Source: Spirochaetota bacterium
GTDB lineage: Bacteria > Spirochaetota > Brevinematia > DTOW01
Length of the DNA: 9,004 bases
Reading direction: 5' to 3'
Assembly: GCA_028276145.1 (NCBI GenBank)
Contig: JAPYWX010000053.1
Location: 1-9,004, forward strand
Shown: positions 1-5,131 of the stretch, in pieces
Layout of the letters: the number at the start of each line of letters is the position of its first letter
How positions within the stretch are numbered: the first letter of the stretch is position 1
Notes under the pieces: model-generated
What the model saw: the letters and a program-made list of their open reading frames with translations, nothing else
Told to the model about the DNA's origin: nothing
Database searches by the model: none
Made by a program: the position numbers and the translations under genes

Positions 1-49
1 TTATATAAACTTGGTTTTTAAATCAAGTTGAAAAGATTGTGTTGAAAAA

Positions 50-87
50 TTCAATAGGTTTAACCTATAGGTTTAACCTGTATTGAA
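50..87. repeat. Nested palindrome: two GGTTTAACC copies inside TTCAATA/TATTGAA arms
   Basis: The 9-mer GGTTTAACC occurs at 57-65 and 70-78, separated by TATA. Each copy is itself a palindrome around a central T (AGGTT-T-AACCT in context). The pair is enclosed by TTCAATA (50-56) and TATTGAA (81-87), so the whole block can fold as one long hairpin with a 2-nt bulge (TG at 79-80), or bind a dimeric protein at two sites 13 bp apart. On the minus strand it is followed closely by a T5 run (complement of 45-49), so it could also terminate a leftward transcript. It lies about 60-100 bp upstream of the TATAAT. Whether it acts as operator or terminator is not decided by the sequence. Confidence 0.6.
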
Positions 88-148
88 AAAGTACTGTTAA
101 GCAATGAGATGCCACGTATCTTTGTGCTCTTAAAAGGTTTTACTAAGG

Positions 149-154
149 TATAAT
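149..154 (+). promoter_or_regulatory. Candidate -10 box (TATAAT) for the 262 gene
   Basis: This is a perfect TATAAT in the gene-free leader, about 108 nt before the chosen start codon. No good -35 hexamer sits 16-18 bp upstream; TTGTGC at 122-127 is 21 bp away, which is too far. In AT-rich DNA a lone TATAAT can occur by chance, so this is a moderate candidate only. If real, transcription would begin near 161 and leave a 5' leader of about 100 nt. Confidence 0.4.
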
Positions 155-251
155 AAGAATCTTCAATATTAACTTGTGTGGTTTGGGTATTTGAAATACT
201 TTTGGTTTTTTGGAATTTATTTTAAATTATGTATGAAATTTTTATCACAAT

Positions 252-256
252 GGAGG
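252..256 (+). promoter_or_regulatory. Ribosome binding site GGAGG that sets the start at 262
   Basis: GGAGG ends 5 nt before the ATG at 262, an ideal spacing. The upstream in-frame ATGs at 229 and 250 lack such a site, and starting there would bury the signal peptide behind extra residues that include acidic ones. The ATG at 262 gives a clean N-terminus (MGR followed by a hydrophobic stretch). Confidence 0.75.
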
Positions 257-261
257 TAATT

Positions 262-1134
262 ATGGGCAGGATATTTTTCATTTTATGTTTTATATTTTTT
301 GTTTCTGTTGGTTATGGGGTTAGTTTGAAGGTGTTACCTTTTGTTGAGGTGGAGGGTGGGAAGTATGTTTACAAAGATGAAGGACTGTCGATAGGAATTA
401 GTTATAGTGTAGGTGGGCTTTTGGGATTTTTGACAGGGTATAATGTTGACTATAGGTATACTAATGTGAATTATACTTTGGGGGATTTAGACGAAGCGAT
501 AAGCAATAATCAAGGTTACGATATGTACATGTGGGTTGAGTATAAGAAGGATAAAGGAGTTGCGGAATATTTAGTGAGGGTTTATAGTGCTGATAAGAGG
601 GAGATATTGAGTTTCAGTACGAAGTGTAATTATGAGGATGTGGATGATATTTTTAGGATGATAGATGATATAGTTTTAAGGGTTGGTAGTAACTTAAAGA
701 GTATGAATATAAAGGGATTTGGTACGGTAAGGATTGTTTTTGAGGGGTTGAATGGTAAGGTGTATAGGGTTATGGTGGATAATAATGAGGTATTGGAGTT
801 GACGAATAGTATGACGAAGGAAATAAAGTTGTTTAGTGAGGTGCCATATAGTTTGGCTATAGAGATGAGGGGTGATAAAGGGTATAAGGTTATGTATAGA
901 ACAAATATTACATTGGGTGTTGATGAGGTGATTAATTTGTCGTATGTGCCTAAATCTAAAGTAGTGATAAATGGTTTGAGGTGGAAGGATGCTTGGAATA
1001 GTTATGAATATAAGTTGGGTGATAAGGTGGTGAGTTTGCCGTTTAGAGTTGAGGTTTTGGGTAATACGAATTATAGTTTTGTTATTTATAGAGGGGGTAA
1101 GAAGGTTTATGATGAGAGTTTTTTATATAGGTGA
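262..1134 (+). CDS. Secreted TolB-N-like/PEGA-like protein; probable N-terminal part of a frameshifted gene
   Basis: This frame encodes 290 aa from the ATG chosen by its GGAGG site. Residues 1 to about 19 form a signal peptide (MGR, then IFFILCFIFFVSV, likely cleaved after GYG). Residues 20 to about 150 resemble a TolB-N/CsgG/FlgO-type domain: a KVLPF strand, a YDMYMWVEY strand and a helix starting DVDDIFRMIDDIV. Residues about 152-236 and 230-286 look like two PEGA-like beta-sandwich units (GTVRIVFEGLNGK; NYSFVIYRGGKKVYDESF). Ordinary PEGA units end in a short strand, but here the frame stops just after DESF, at a T6 run (1119-1124). The next frame continues smoothly with YIGDGDAKG and then a beta-barrel, so this is probably the front of a ~435-aa outer-membrane protein rather than a complete gene. 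Domain names are by eye; the signal peptide and frame are firm. Confidence 0.75.
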   Translation: MGRIFFILCFIFFVSVGYGVSLKVLPFVEVEGGKYVYKDEGLSIGISYSVGGLLGFLTGYNVDYRYTNVNYTLGDLDEAISNNQGYDMYMWVEYKKDKGVAEYLVRVYSADKREILSFSTKCNYEDVDDIFRMIDDIVLRVGSNLKSMNIKGFGTVRIVFEGLNGKVYRVMVDNNEVLELTNSMTKEIKLFSEVPYSLAIEMRGDKGYKVMYRTNITLGVDEVINLSYVPKSKVVINGLRWKDAWNSYEYKLGDKVVSLPFRVEVLGNTNYSFVIYRGGKKVYDESFLYR

Positions 1135-1570
1135 TGGTGATGCGAAGGGTATATATCCGTATGACAGGTTGAATTTTAGGGTTTTAGGTTTTAGTGTAGG
1201 TAGTGGTAGTAAGGGGACGTTGAATGTGGGAGGAGAAGTGTATTTGAGTGAGGTTTTTAGGCTGGGGTTGGGATTAGGTGCGAGTTTTGCTAATGTAGGT
1301 AGTGATGTTATTGTAGGTAATGTGTTTGGAGAGGGTAGGTATAATGTTTTTAGGTTTAGTAGGGATATAGGTTTAGATGGATTTTTGGGGGTAGGGACTA
1401 GTTTTGTGTTTGTTCCGGAGTTTAGTTTTTTGGGAGTTATTAGTTCGTATGTAGGTGTAGGTTTGGAATTGTGGAAGTTTTATTTGGATGTAGGGGGTAG
1501 TGTTGGGTATAGGATTAGTAAGAGTAGTTTTGTTTTTGGTCCTCATGTAGTATTAGGAATGAGGTTTTAG
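1109..1570 (+). CDS. Outer-membrane beta-barrel domain; probable C-terminal part of the frameshifted 262 gene
   Basis: The open frame runs back to a TTG at 1049, but the sequence before 1109 is a shadow of the preceding gene. ATGs at 1109 and 1112 are the only sensible separate starts and give about 153 aa. The product is a run of alternating hydrophobic/glycine strands (LNVGGEVYLS, LGLGLGASF, GLDGFLGVGTSFVF, FYLDVGGSVGY) ending GPHVVLGMRF. A C-terminal Phe is typical of barrels inserted by the Bam machinery. It has no signal peptide of its own and so could not leave the cytoplasm alone, the main argument that it is the tail of the 262 gene. It overlaps that gene by 26 nt. Joining the frames by removing one T of the T6 run gives a continuous PEGA-to-barrel protein. 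Cytosine is strikingly rare here (15 C in 1141-1570). The barrel call is good; independent translation is doubtful. Confidence 0.65.
   Translation: MMRVFYIGDGDAKGIYPYDRLNFRVLGFSVGSGSKGTLNVGGEVYLSEVFRLGLGLGASFANVGSDVIVGNVFGEGRYNVFRFSRDIGLDGFLGVGTSFVFVPEFSFLGVISSYVGVGLELWKFYLDVGGSVGYRISKSSFVFGPHVVLGMRF
1119..1124 (+). other. T6 run at the frame junction between the 262 frame and the barrel frame
   Basis: In the first frame the codons are AGT TTT TTA TAT AGG TGA. Removing one T gives AGT TTT TAT ATA GGT GAT and enters the barrel frame without a stop. The first frame then reaches TGA at 1132-1134. This is the most economical place for a one-base indel, whether a real mutation, a slippage site or an assembly error. 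Confidence 0.6.
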
Positions 1571-1580
1571 GGGGTGAGGT

Positions 1581-2564
1581 ATGAAGTTTTGGGTGTTTTT
1601 GGTTTTGGCTTTTGTTGTTTTGTTGTCATCGTGTCAGATATTTTTCTTGGCAGGGGTGTATGAGGAGTTACAGGATAAATACGGTATAGTTTACATATAT
1701 GTGTCAAAAAATGGTAACGATGCTAATGATGGTTTATCTGTGTCTACTCCTGTTAGGAGTCTACCTAGGGCTATGGATATTGCAAGTGGTATTGAAGGTA
1801 ATAAGAGAGTAGAGGTTAGAGTGGAGGTTGGAGTTTATAGTAAGGGAGATGGATTAAGTAGCCCGAATGTTCCTAATGCGGGATTTGTGATAATAAGACC
1901 TAATATAACTATAAGTGGTGGATGGGATAGTAGTTTCAGTAGTGTAGTAGGTAATAGTGTATTGGATGGGAATAATAGTTTGTATCATATCATAGAGATT
2001 TCAGGTGTAACGAATGTTGTTCTCAGAAATATTCAAATAATGAGAGGAGCAGCAAAAGACAACATTATTCCCAATGACAGAGGAGGAGGGATATATGTAG
2101 AAAATGTTAGCTATTTGGTTATAGAAAGTAATGTTATTGTTAGTGATAACTTTGCTATTAATGGAGGAGGGTTATTCTTAAGAAGTTTGACAAATAGTAC
2201 AATAAGTTGTGATATACTAAATAACAAATCTACTTGGGGAGGGGGAATAAATTTACAAAATTCGTCATACAATACAATAAGTGGTAATGTACATAATAAT
2301 AGTGCTAATCAATATGGAGGAGGGTTGTTTTTAGGATTTTCTACCTATACCACAATAAGTGGTAGTGTGTATGGTAATTATGCTTCTACTTATGGAGGAG
2401 GGGTGTATTTACAAGATTCAGACTACTTCACCAACACAGGCTGGATAACAAATAATACCGCTGGTACTACTTATGGCGGTGGTGGTGTGTATAGGGTTGG
2501 TTCGTATACTAACTCATACTTCGGTAATGTTAGCGGTAATACATCAGAGGATATTTACCCTTAA
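1581..2564 (+). CDS. Right-handed beta-helix repeat lipoprotein
   Basis: A 327-aa protein with a strong GGGGTGAGG ribosome binding site just before its ATG, 10 nt after the barrel gene. Residues 1-17 are a lipoprotein signal peptide with lipobox LSSC, so Cys18 would be lipidated. Residues 41-67 carry the YVSKNGNDANDG...TPVRSLPRAM motif that often opens surface beta-helix proteins (DUF1565-like). Residues about 100-165 hold beta-helix strands (NVVLRNIQIMRG). From residue 168 there are six GGG-[IVL]-[YFN]-[LV] units spaced 25-27 residues, each with an Asn/Ser/Thr-rich loop, as in chlamydial-type polymorphic outer-membrane protein repeats. The protein stops right after the last unit (SGNTSEDIYP) with no autotransporter barrel. 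Such folds serve in adhesion or polysaccharide binding or cleavage; no catalytic residues can be named. It probably sits on the membrane surface and is a positional candidate cargo for the Lol-like operon downstream. Confidence 0.8.
   Translation: MKFWVFLVLAFVVLLSSCQIFFLAGVYEELQDKYGIVYIYVSKNGNDANDGLSVSTPVRSLPRAMDIASGIEGNKRVEVRVEVGVYSKGDGLSSPNVPNAGFVIIRPNITISGGWDSSFSSVVGNSVLDGNNSLYHIIEISGVTNVVLRNIQIMRGAAKDNIIPNDRGGGIYVENVSYLVIESNVIVSDNFAINGGGLFLRSLTNSTISCDILNNKSTWGGGINLQNSSYNTISGNVHNNSANQYGGGLFLGFSTYTTISGSVYGNYASTYGGGVYLQDSDYFTNTGWITNNTAGTTYGGGGVYRVGSYTNSYFGNVSGNTSEDIYP
2082..2561 (+). repeat. Tandem beta-helix coding repeats (~26 codons per unit)
   Basis: Six units begin with a Gly-Gly-Gly triplet encoded mostly by GGAGGAGGG. 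Unit lengths are 27, 25, 26, 26 and 27 residues before the last partial unit. Two copies are also alike at DNA level: TATGGAGGAGGG starts at 2313 and again at 2391, exactly 78 bp apart, and ACAATAAGTGGTA recurs between them. Such in-frame repeats can gain or lose whole units by recombination without breaking the frame. Confidence 0.75.
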
Positions 2565-2616
2565 TTTGCTTCATTAAGTTTGATTCCATTCTTAAATTTT
2601 TGTTTTCATTAAATTT

Positions 2617-2636
2617 CAAGGGGCGGTAGCCCCTTG
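2617..2636 (+). terminator. Perfect hairpin CAAGGGGC-GGTA-GCCCCTTG after the beta-helix gene
   Basis: An 8-bp perfect stem with a 4-nt loop, 53 nt after the stop codon of the lipoprotein gene. A T5 run appears only about 10 nt past the stem, so it is not a textbook intrinsic terminator. Its position makes a role in ending or stabilising the upstream transcript plausible; it could equally be another element of the repeat-rich region. Confidence 0.45.
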
Positions 2637-2743
2637 GTAGAGTATTTTTAAATAATCTTTAAATGTTCAGAAACCTAAATTGTATTTTCCCTTTTGTAGA
2701 GTCCATTAATTGCTTTACTCATAAATACTTAAAGACGCTTCGT

Positions 2744-2782
2744 AGCACTTGGTGCTTATAGCACTTGTGCTTAAAGCACTTT
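2744..2782. repeat. Cluster of AGCACTT/GTGCT inverted repeats
   Basis: AGCACTT occurs three times (2744-2750, 2760-2766, 2775-2781), interleaved with GTGCT, so several small alternative hairpins can form (AGCAC-TTG-GTGCT; GTGCTT-A-AAGCAC). The 16-mer GTGCTTAAAGCACTTT at 2767-2782 recurs exactly at 2965-2980, 198 bp downstream. Confidence 0.6.
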
Positions 2783-2839
2783 TTCATTATGCTTACCAAA
2801 GAGTGAAGGTGTGAAGTCTCTCTTCAACAACTAAAAGGT

Positions 2840-2862
2840 GTTGGAAAGCTTCGCTTTCCAAC
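2840..2862. repeat. Perfect 10-bp hairpin GTTGGAAAGC-TTC-GCTTTCCAAC
   Basis: Ten perfect base pairs and a 3-nt loop, extendable by one wobble pair. It is the strongest hairpin in the gene-free region and has no T-run on its plus side, so it is not a standard plus-strand terminator. It sits inside the segment that is present in copy A of the surrounding repeat and absent from copy B, like a small palindromic insert. Confidence 0.6.
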
Positions 2863-2948
2863 GATAAGATGGGTGGGGTACTTAATAGTATTTCTTTATT
2901 CAAATATTCTAGGAAGTGAAGAAGGGTGAAACCTCTCTTCATAAGATA

Positions 2949-2963
2949 GGGTGGGTGGGTGGG
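2949..2963 (+). other. Perfect G-quadruplex motif GGGTGGGTGGGTGGG
   Basis: Four G3 runs are joined by single T loops, the class known to give very stable parallel quadruplexes. It lies 131 nt before the operon start codon, on the coding strand, so it could form in both DNA and RNA. The related site at 2871-2878 has only two G runs, which suggests expansion or contraction of the GGGT unit. Confidence 0.65.
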
Positions 2964-2998
2964 AGTGCTTAAAGCACTTTCTTAATTAAAAGAAGAAG

Positions 2999-3035
2999 CA
3001 GGTATAACCTGACAGGCCAAGCCTGTGGATTTTTT
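2999..3035 (+). terminator. Terminator-like hairpin with T6 in the operon leader
   Basis: A small hairpin CAGGT-ATA-ACCTG (2999-3011) is followed at once by ACAGGC-CAA-GCCTGT (3012-3026), then GGA and six T (3030-3035). The second hairpin plus T-tract fits a short intrinsic terminator for rightward transcription. It ends 58 nt before the operon start codon, so it either stops read-through from the repeat region or attenuates the operon. The stem is only 6 bp, so strength is uncertain. Confidence 0.5.
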
Positions 3036-3058
3036 ACACAATCACAAAGCGTAAGAAT

Positions 3059-3087
3059 TTGAAAATTTTTTTTCATCCTGACAAAAT
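3059..3087 (+). promoter_or_regulatory. Candidate promoter TTGAAA-17-CAAAAT giving a leaderless start
   Basis: TTGAAA (3059-3064) and CAAAAT (3082-3087) are 17 bp apart. Transcription would start about 6-7 nt later, on or next to the ATG at 3094. This fits the absence of any Shine-Dalgarno sequence before that ATG, unlike the other operon genes. The -10 match is weak (4 of 6). Confidence 0.3.
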
Positions 3088-3093
3088 AAATCC

Positions 3094-4365
3094 ATGAATC
3101 AAAAGGATTTGTTTATTTTTCTTGTTTCATTCAAAAACCTTTGGAGACACAAAAGAAGAACGATCATCAACATCATCGGTATAGCCATATCAGTAATGAT
3201 GATAACTTTTTTCCTCGGCTACTACAGAGGCACTTACCAAACTAATTTGTTTGAGGCTGTGATAAACCTTTCAGTAGGACATATTCAGATACATTCTAAA
3301 AGTTTCCAAAGCCCAACTCTAGGTAGTGATAACATTGATTTTTCATTAAAAAACGATGATATTATCAAGGATTATCAACCCATACTGTCAGAAGTTAGCA
3401 ATGCTTCAGGTAATAAATTAAGTGCTATTTCGGTGAAACTCAAAAACTTTGGTTTCATAAGCAATGGTAAAGAAAAATTCCCTGTCATGGTTGTTGGTGT
3501 TTTGCCACAATTAGAAAAAAACTTTAGTCCCGTACCTAATTCAATAGTTCAAGGAAAATTTATTGATGTGCCCGGTGAAGGTATAGTCATAGGTGAAAAC
3601 TTGGCTAAATTGTTTGATTTCAAAGTCGGAGACCTAGCGTATGTCTATTCAACGACTGTTGATGGACAGCCTAACCTTGTCATTTTACCTATAATAGGCA
3701 TCTCTAAAACTAAATACACTGAGTTTGATAAACTTACAGTTTTCTTACACCTTGATGATGCTAAAAGTTTATTTAACACCGAAGGTGTTAACGAAATAAT
3801 TGTTAAATTAAAGAAAACATCTTTTAGTAAAGATGTTTCAAAGACCCTTAAAGAGAAACTTAAAGAGTTCAAGGTTGAGGACTGGGAAGAGACGGAAGTA
3901 ATAAAGGTATTCAAAGAAGGTACCGAAGGGGACGCTGTAATGTATACCATAATTTTTGGTATAATACTTCTTATAGCATTATCTACGATAATGAGCACAA
4001 TGTATGTAAGTGTCTACGAAAGAACTAGAGAAATAGGTACGCTAAGGGCTATAGGTTGGAGCAAAGGTGAGGTTTTTAAATTGTTTTTGTTTGAATCAAT
4101 AAACATAGGTGTCATTGGTTCTTTAATAGGTGTTTTTCTTGGTGGCTTCTTGTCTCTAATTTTGTATTTCTTCCCGATTTCATTTGAGGCTTATGGCAAG
4201 GTCATGGCTGAACTTTCGGTTATGAAAATAGCATCTGACCCTAGAATTTATGATTTCATTATTAGCTTCATAATAGGTGTTTTTGGTACTTATGTAGGTG
4301 GTGTCTTTCCTTCTCTCATAGCCTCAAAAATGATAATCACAGAAGCACTAAGAGTTAGGGGGTGA
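3094..4365 (+). CDS. FtsX-domain ABC transporter permease (LolC/LolE-like), first of two
   Basis: A 423-aa inner-membrane protein with the MacB/LolCE permease plan. A short cytoplasmic start with FKNLWRHKRRT is followed by TM1 at about 24-44, a periplasmic domain at about 45-280 (MacB_PCD-like, with the VVGVLPQ...GKF...GEGIVIGENLAKLF...VGD core), then three TM helices at about 282-307, 335-362 and 391-412. Between TM2 and TM3 lies the cytoplasmic motif ERTREIGTLRAIGWSKGEVF (309 onward), the usual contact to the ATPase. Four TMs and this length match LolC/LolE. It opens a five-gene operon and would pair with the paralogue at the far end. No ribosome binding site precedes its ATG. The family is secure; whether it extracts lipoproteins, as LolCE does, or another substrate is not shown. 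Confidence 0.9.
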   Translation: MNQKDLFIFLVSFKNLWRHKRRTIINIIGIAISVMMITFFLGYYRGTYQTNLFEAVINLSVGHIQIHSKSFQSPTLGSDNIDFSLKNDDIIKDYQPILSEVSNASGNKLSAISVKLKNFGFISNGKEKFPVMVVGVLPQLEKNFSPVPNSIVQGKFIDVPGEGIVIGENLAKLFDFKVGDLAYVYSTTVDGQPNLVILPIIGISKTKYTEFDKLTVFLHLDDAKSLFNTEGVNEIIVKLKKTSFSKDVSKTLKEKLKEFKVEDWEETEVIKVFKEGTEGDAVMYTIIFGIILLIALSTIMSTMYVSVYERTREIGTLRAIGWSKGEVFKLFLFESINIGVIGSLIGVFLGGFLSLILYFFPISFEAYGKVMAELSVMKIASDPRIYDFIISFIIGVFGTYVGGVFPSLIASKMIITEALRVRG

Positions 4366-4369
4366 AATT

Positions 4370-5119
4370 ATGAGGAGTCTAATGACTCTTTTTTTAACAT
4401 TTTCAATACTTGTGTTTTCAGTACTAAATTTAGCTTTCTTGGATTCTTTAGGGTTTTCTCAAACTCTTTCAGGTAAGGAGATTCTGAATAGAGTAGAAAA
4501 GAACTTAAATTTTGATAGTGGGTATATTGAAATGGAGATATTGGACTACAAGGATAACAAATTTAATAGGTCTTTTGTTGTTGATGTGCTTTTTGATTTG
4601 AATAGTGGCACACTAATGGAATTTAAATCTCCACCTAGAGAGAAAGGGAAGAAGATATTACTAATAAAAGACAGTATGTGGATGTATGTACCGGGGGTTT
4701 CTAGACCTGTCAGACTTTCTGCAAAAGATAACTTCATGGGTACATCAATAGAAAACAAAGAATTACTTGACTACAAAATGAGCGATGATTATGAAGTTGA
4801 AGTCATATCAAATGATACTTCTAGCTATGTTTTAGAGCTAAAAGCGAATACAGCGTCTGTGCCGTATCCGAGAGTTATTTTAGCTGTTGATAAATCTACC
4901 TTTTTACCTACTAGAATGGAATTTTACACTTTGTCTGGTAAACTCATTAAGTACATGGTTTTCTCGGATGTAAAGGAAATCGGGGGTAAACTGAGACCTA
5001 CGGTTTACGAGATGAGAGATGTTCTCACCGAAGGTAATTTTACAAAGATAGTTTTCAATAAACTAGACTCAAGAAAGGTACCATCAAGAATTTTTTCACT
5101 TGAAAACTTAACTAAGTAA
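4370..5119 (+). CDS. LolA-like outer-membrane lipoprotein-sorting protein
   Basis: A 249-aa periplasmic protein. Residues 1 to about 30 form a signal peptide (basic MR start, long hydrophobic run, likely cleaved near GFSQ) with no lipobox. The rest reads as a LolA/LolB-fold half-barrel of the PF17131 (LolA_like) type: ILNRVEKNL helix, alternating strands, the central WMYVPGVSRPVRLSAKD segment (104-120) followed by NFMGTSIENKELL, and DKSTFLPTRMEFY near the end. These proteins hold a lipid-modified or lipid ligand in a hydrophobic cavity. The gene follows the first permease by 4 nt, its ribosome binding site (GGGGG at 4358-4362) lying inside the permease's last codons, so translation is probably coupled. 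Context with an ABC permease pair and a barrel suggests a periplasmic shuttle. The ligand is unknown. Confidence 0.85.
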   Translation: MRSLMTLFLTFSILVFSVLNLAFLDSLGFSQTLSGKEILNRVEKNLNFDSGYIEMEILDYKDNKFNRSFVVDVLFDLNSGTLMEFKSPPREKGKKILLIKDSMWMYVPGVSRPVRLSAKDNFMGTSIENKELLDYKMSDDYEVEVISNDTSSYVLELKANTASVPYPRVILAVDKSTFLPTRMEFYTLSGKLIKYMVFSDVKEIGGKLRPTVYEMRDVLTEGNFTKIVFNKLDSRKVPSRIFSLENLTK

Positions 5120-5131
5120 TTAGGAGGGGGT

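Larger units (their letters stand above)
1..261. other. Gene-free leader upstream of the TolB/PEGA-like gene
   Basis: No convincing reading frame is seen here on either strand. The stretch holds a short inverted repeat with one G-T wobble (10-17 with 20-27), a nested palindrome at 50-87, a perfect -10-like TATAAT at 149-154 and a GGAGG ribosome binding site at 252-256. From about 200 onward it is T-rich and structureless. It reads as an intergenic control region for the rightward gene starting at 262; what lies to the left is outside the window. Confidence 0.6.
2801..2980. repeat. Degenerate direct repeat, first copy interrupted by a hairpin insert
   Basis: Copy A: GTGAAGTCTCTCTTCA (2811-2826), then ATAAGAT (2864-2870) and GGGTGGGG (2871-2878). 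Copy B: GTGAAACCTCTCTTCA (2926-2941, two differences), then ATAAGAT (2941-2947) and the GGGT tract (2949-2963), ending in the AGTGCTTAAAGCACT palindrome. In copy B the TTCA runs straight into TAAGAT. In copy A 37 nt (2827-2863), including the 10-bp hairpin, lie between them. The order of elements is conserved, so this is a true duplication that diverged, with an insertion in A or a deletion in B. Confidence 0.55.
2565..3093. other. 529-bp gene-free region rich in hairpins and repeats
   Basis: No supported coding sequence or tRNA is seen. In order the region holds: a perfect 8-bp hairpin (2617-2636); a cluster of AGCACTT/GTGCT inverted repeats (2744-2782); a degenerate direct repeat (about 2801-2888 and 2911-2980); a 10-bp hairpin inside the first copy (2840-2862); a (GGGT)3GGG tract (2949-2963); two short hairpins, the last followed by T6 (2999-3035); and an AT-rich stretch leading to the operon start. 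Each is listed separately. The density of perfect dyads is unlike the rest of the window and suggests a decayed mobile or REP-like element, or a structured RNA. Confidence 0.6.

Noticed and set aside
1049..1108. TTG start at 1049 giving the barrel frame a hydrophobic N-terminus that mimics a signal peptide
   Set aside because: This stretch overlaps well-patterned PEGA-like sequence of the first frame, has no good ribosome binding site, and its hydrophobic run is followed by EGVRRFMMR, which is not a normal cleavage region.
1119..1125. T-TTT-TTA slippery heptamer in the correct phase for -1 ribosomal frameshifting
   Set aside because: A -1 shift here reads ATA then TAG (1128-1130) and stops at once. 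The barrel lies in the +1 frame, so classic -1 frameshifting cannot join the two parts.
2870..2920. Small open frame starting at the ATG near 2869
   Set aside because: It is only about 16 codons, has no ribosome binding site and lies inside the degenerate repeat.
2744..2980. CRISPR-like array suggested by repeated AGCACTT/GTGCTTAAAGCAC units
   Set aside because: The units are short palindromes at irregular spacing, with no uniform spacers and no cas genes nearby.
3645..3998. Minus-strand open frame opposite the first permease
   Set aside because: It is a shadow of the permease gene, with low-complexity Ser/Leu/Ile content, no ribosome binding site and no domain. Similar minus-strand frames at 4546-4758, 5158-5415 and 6073-6276 were rejected for the same reason.
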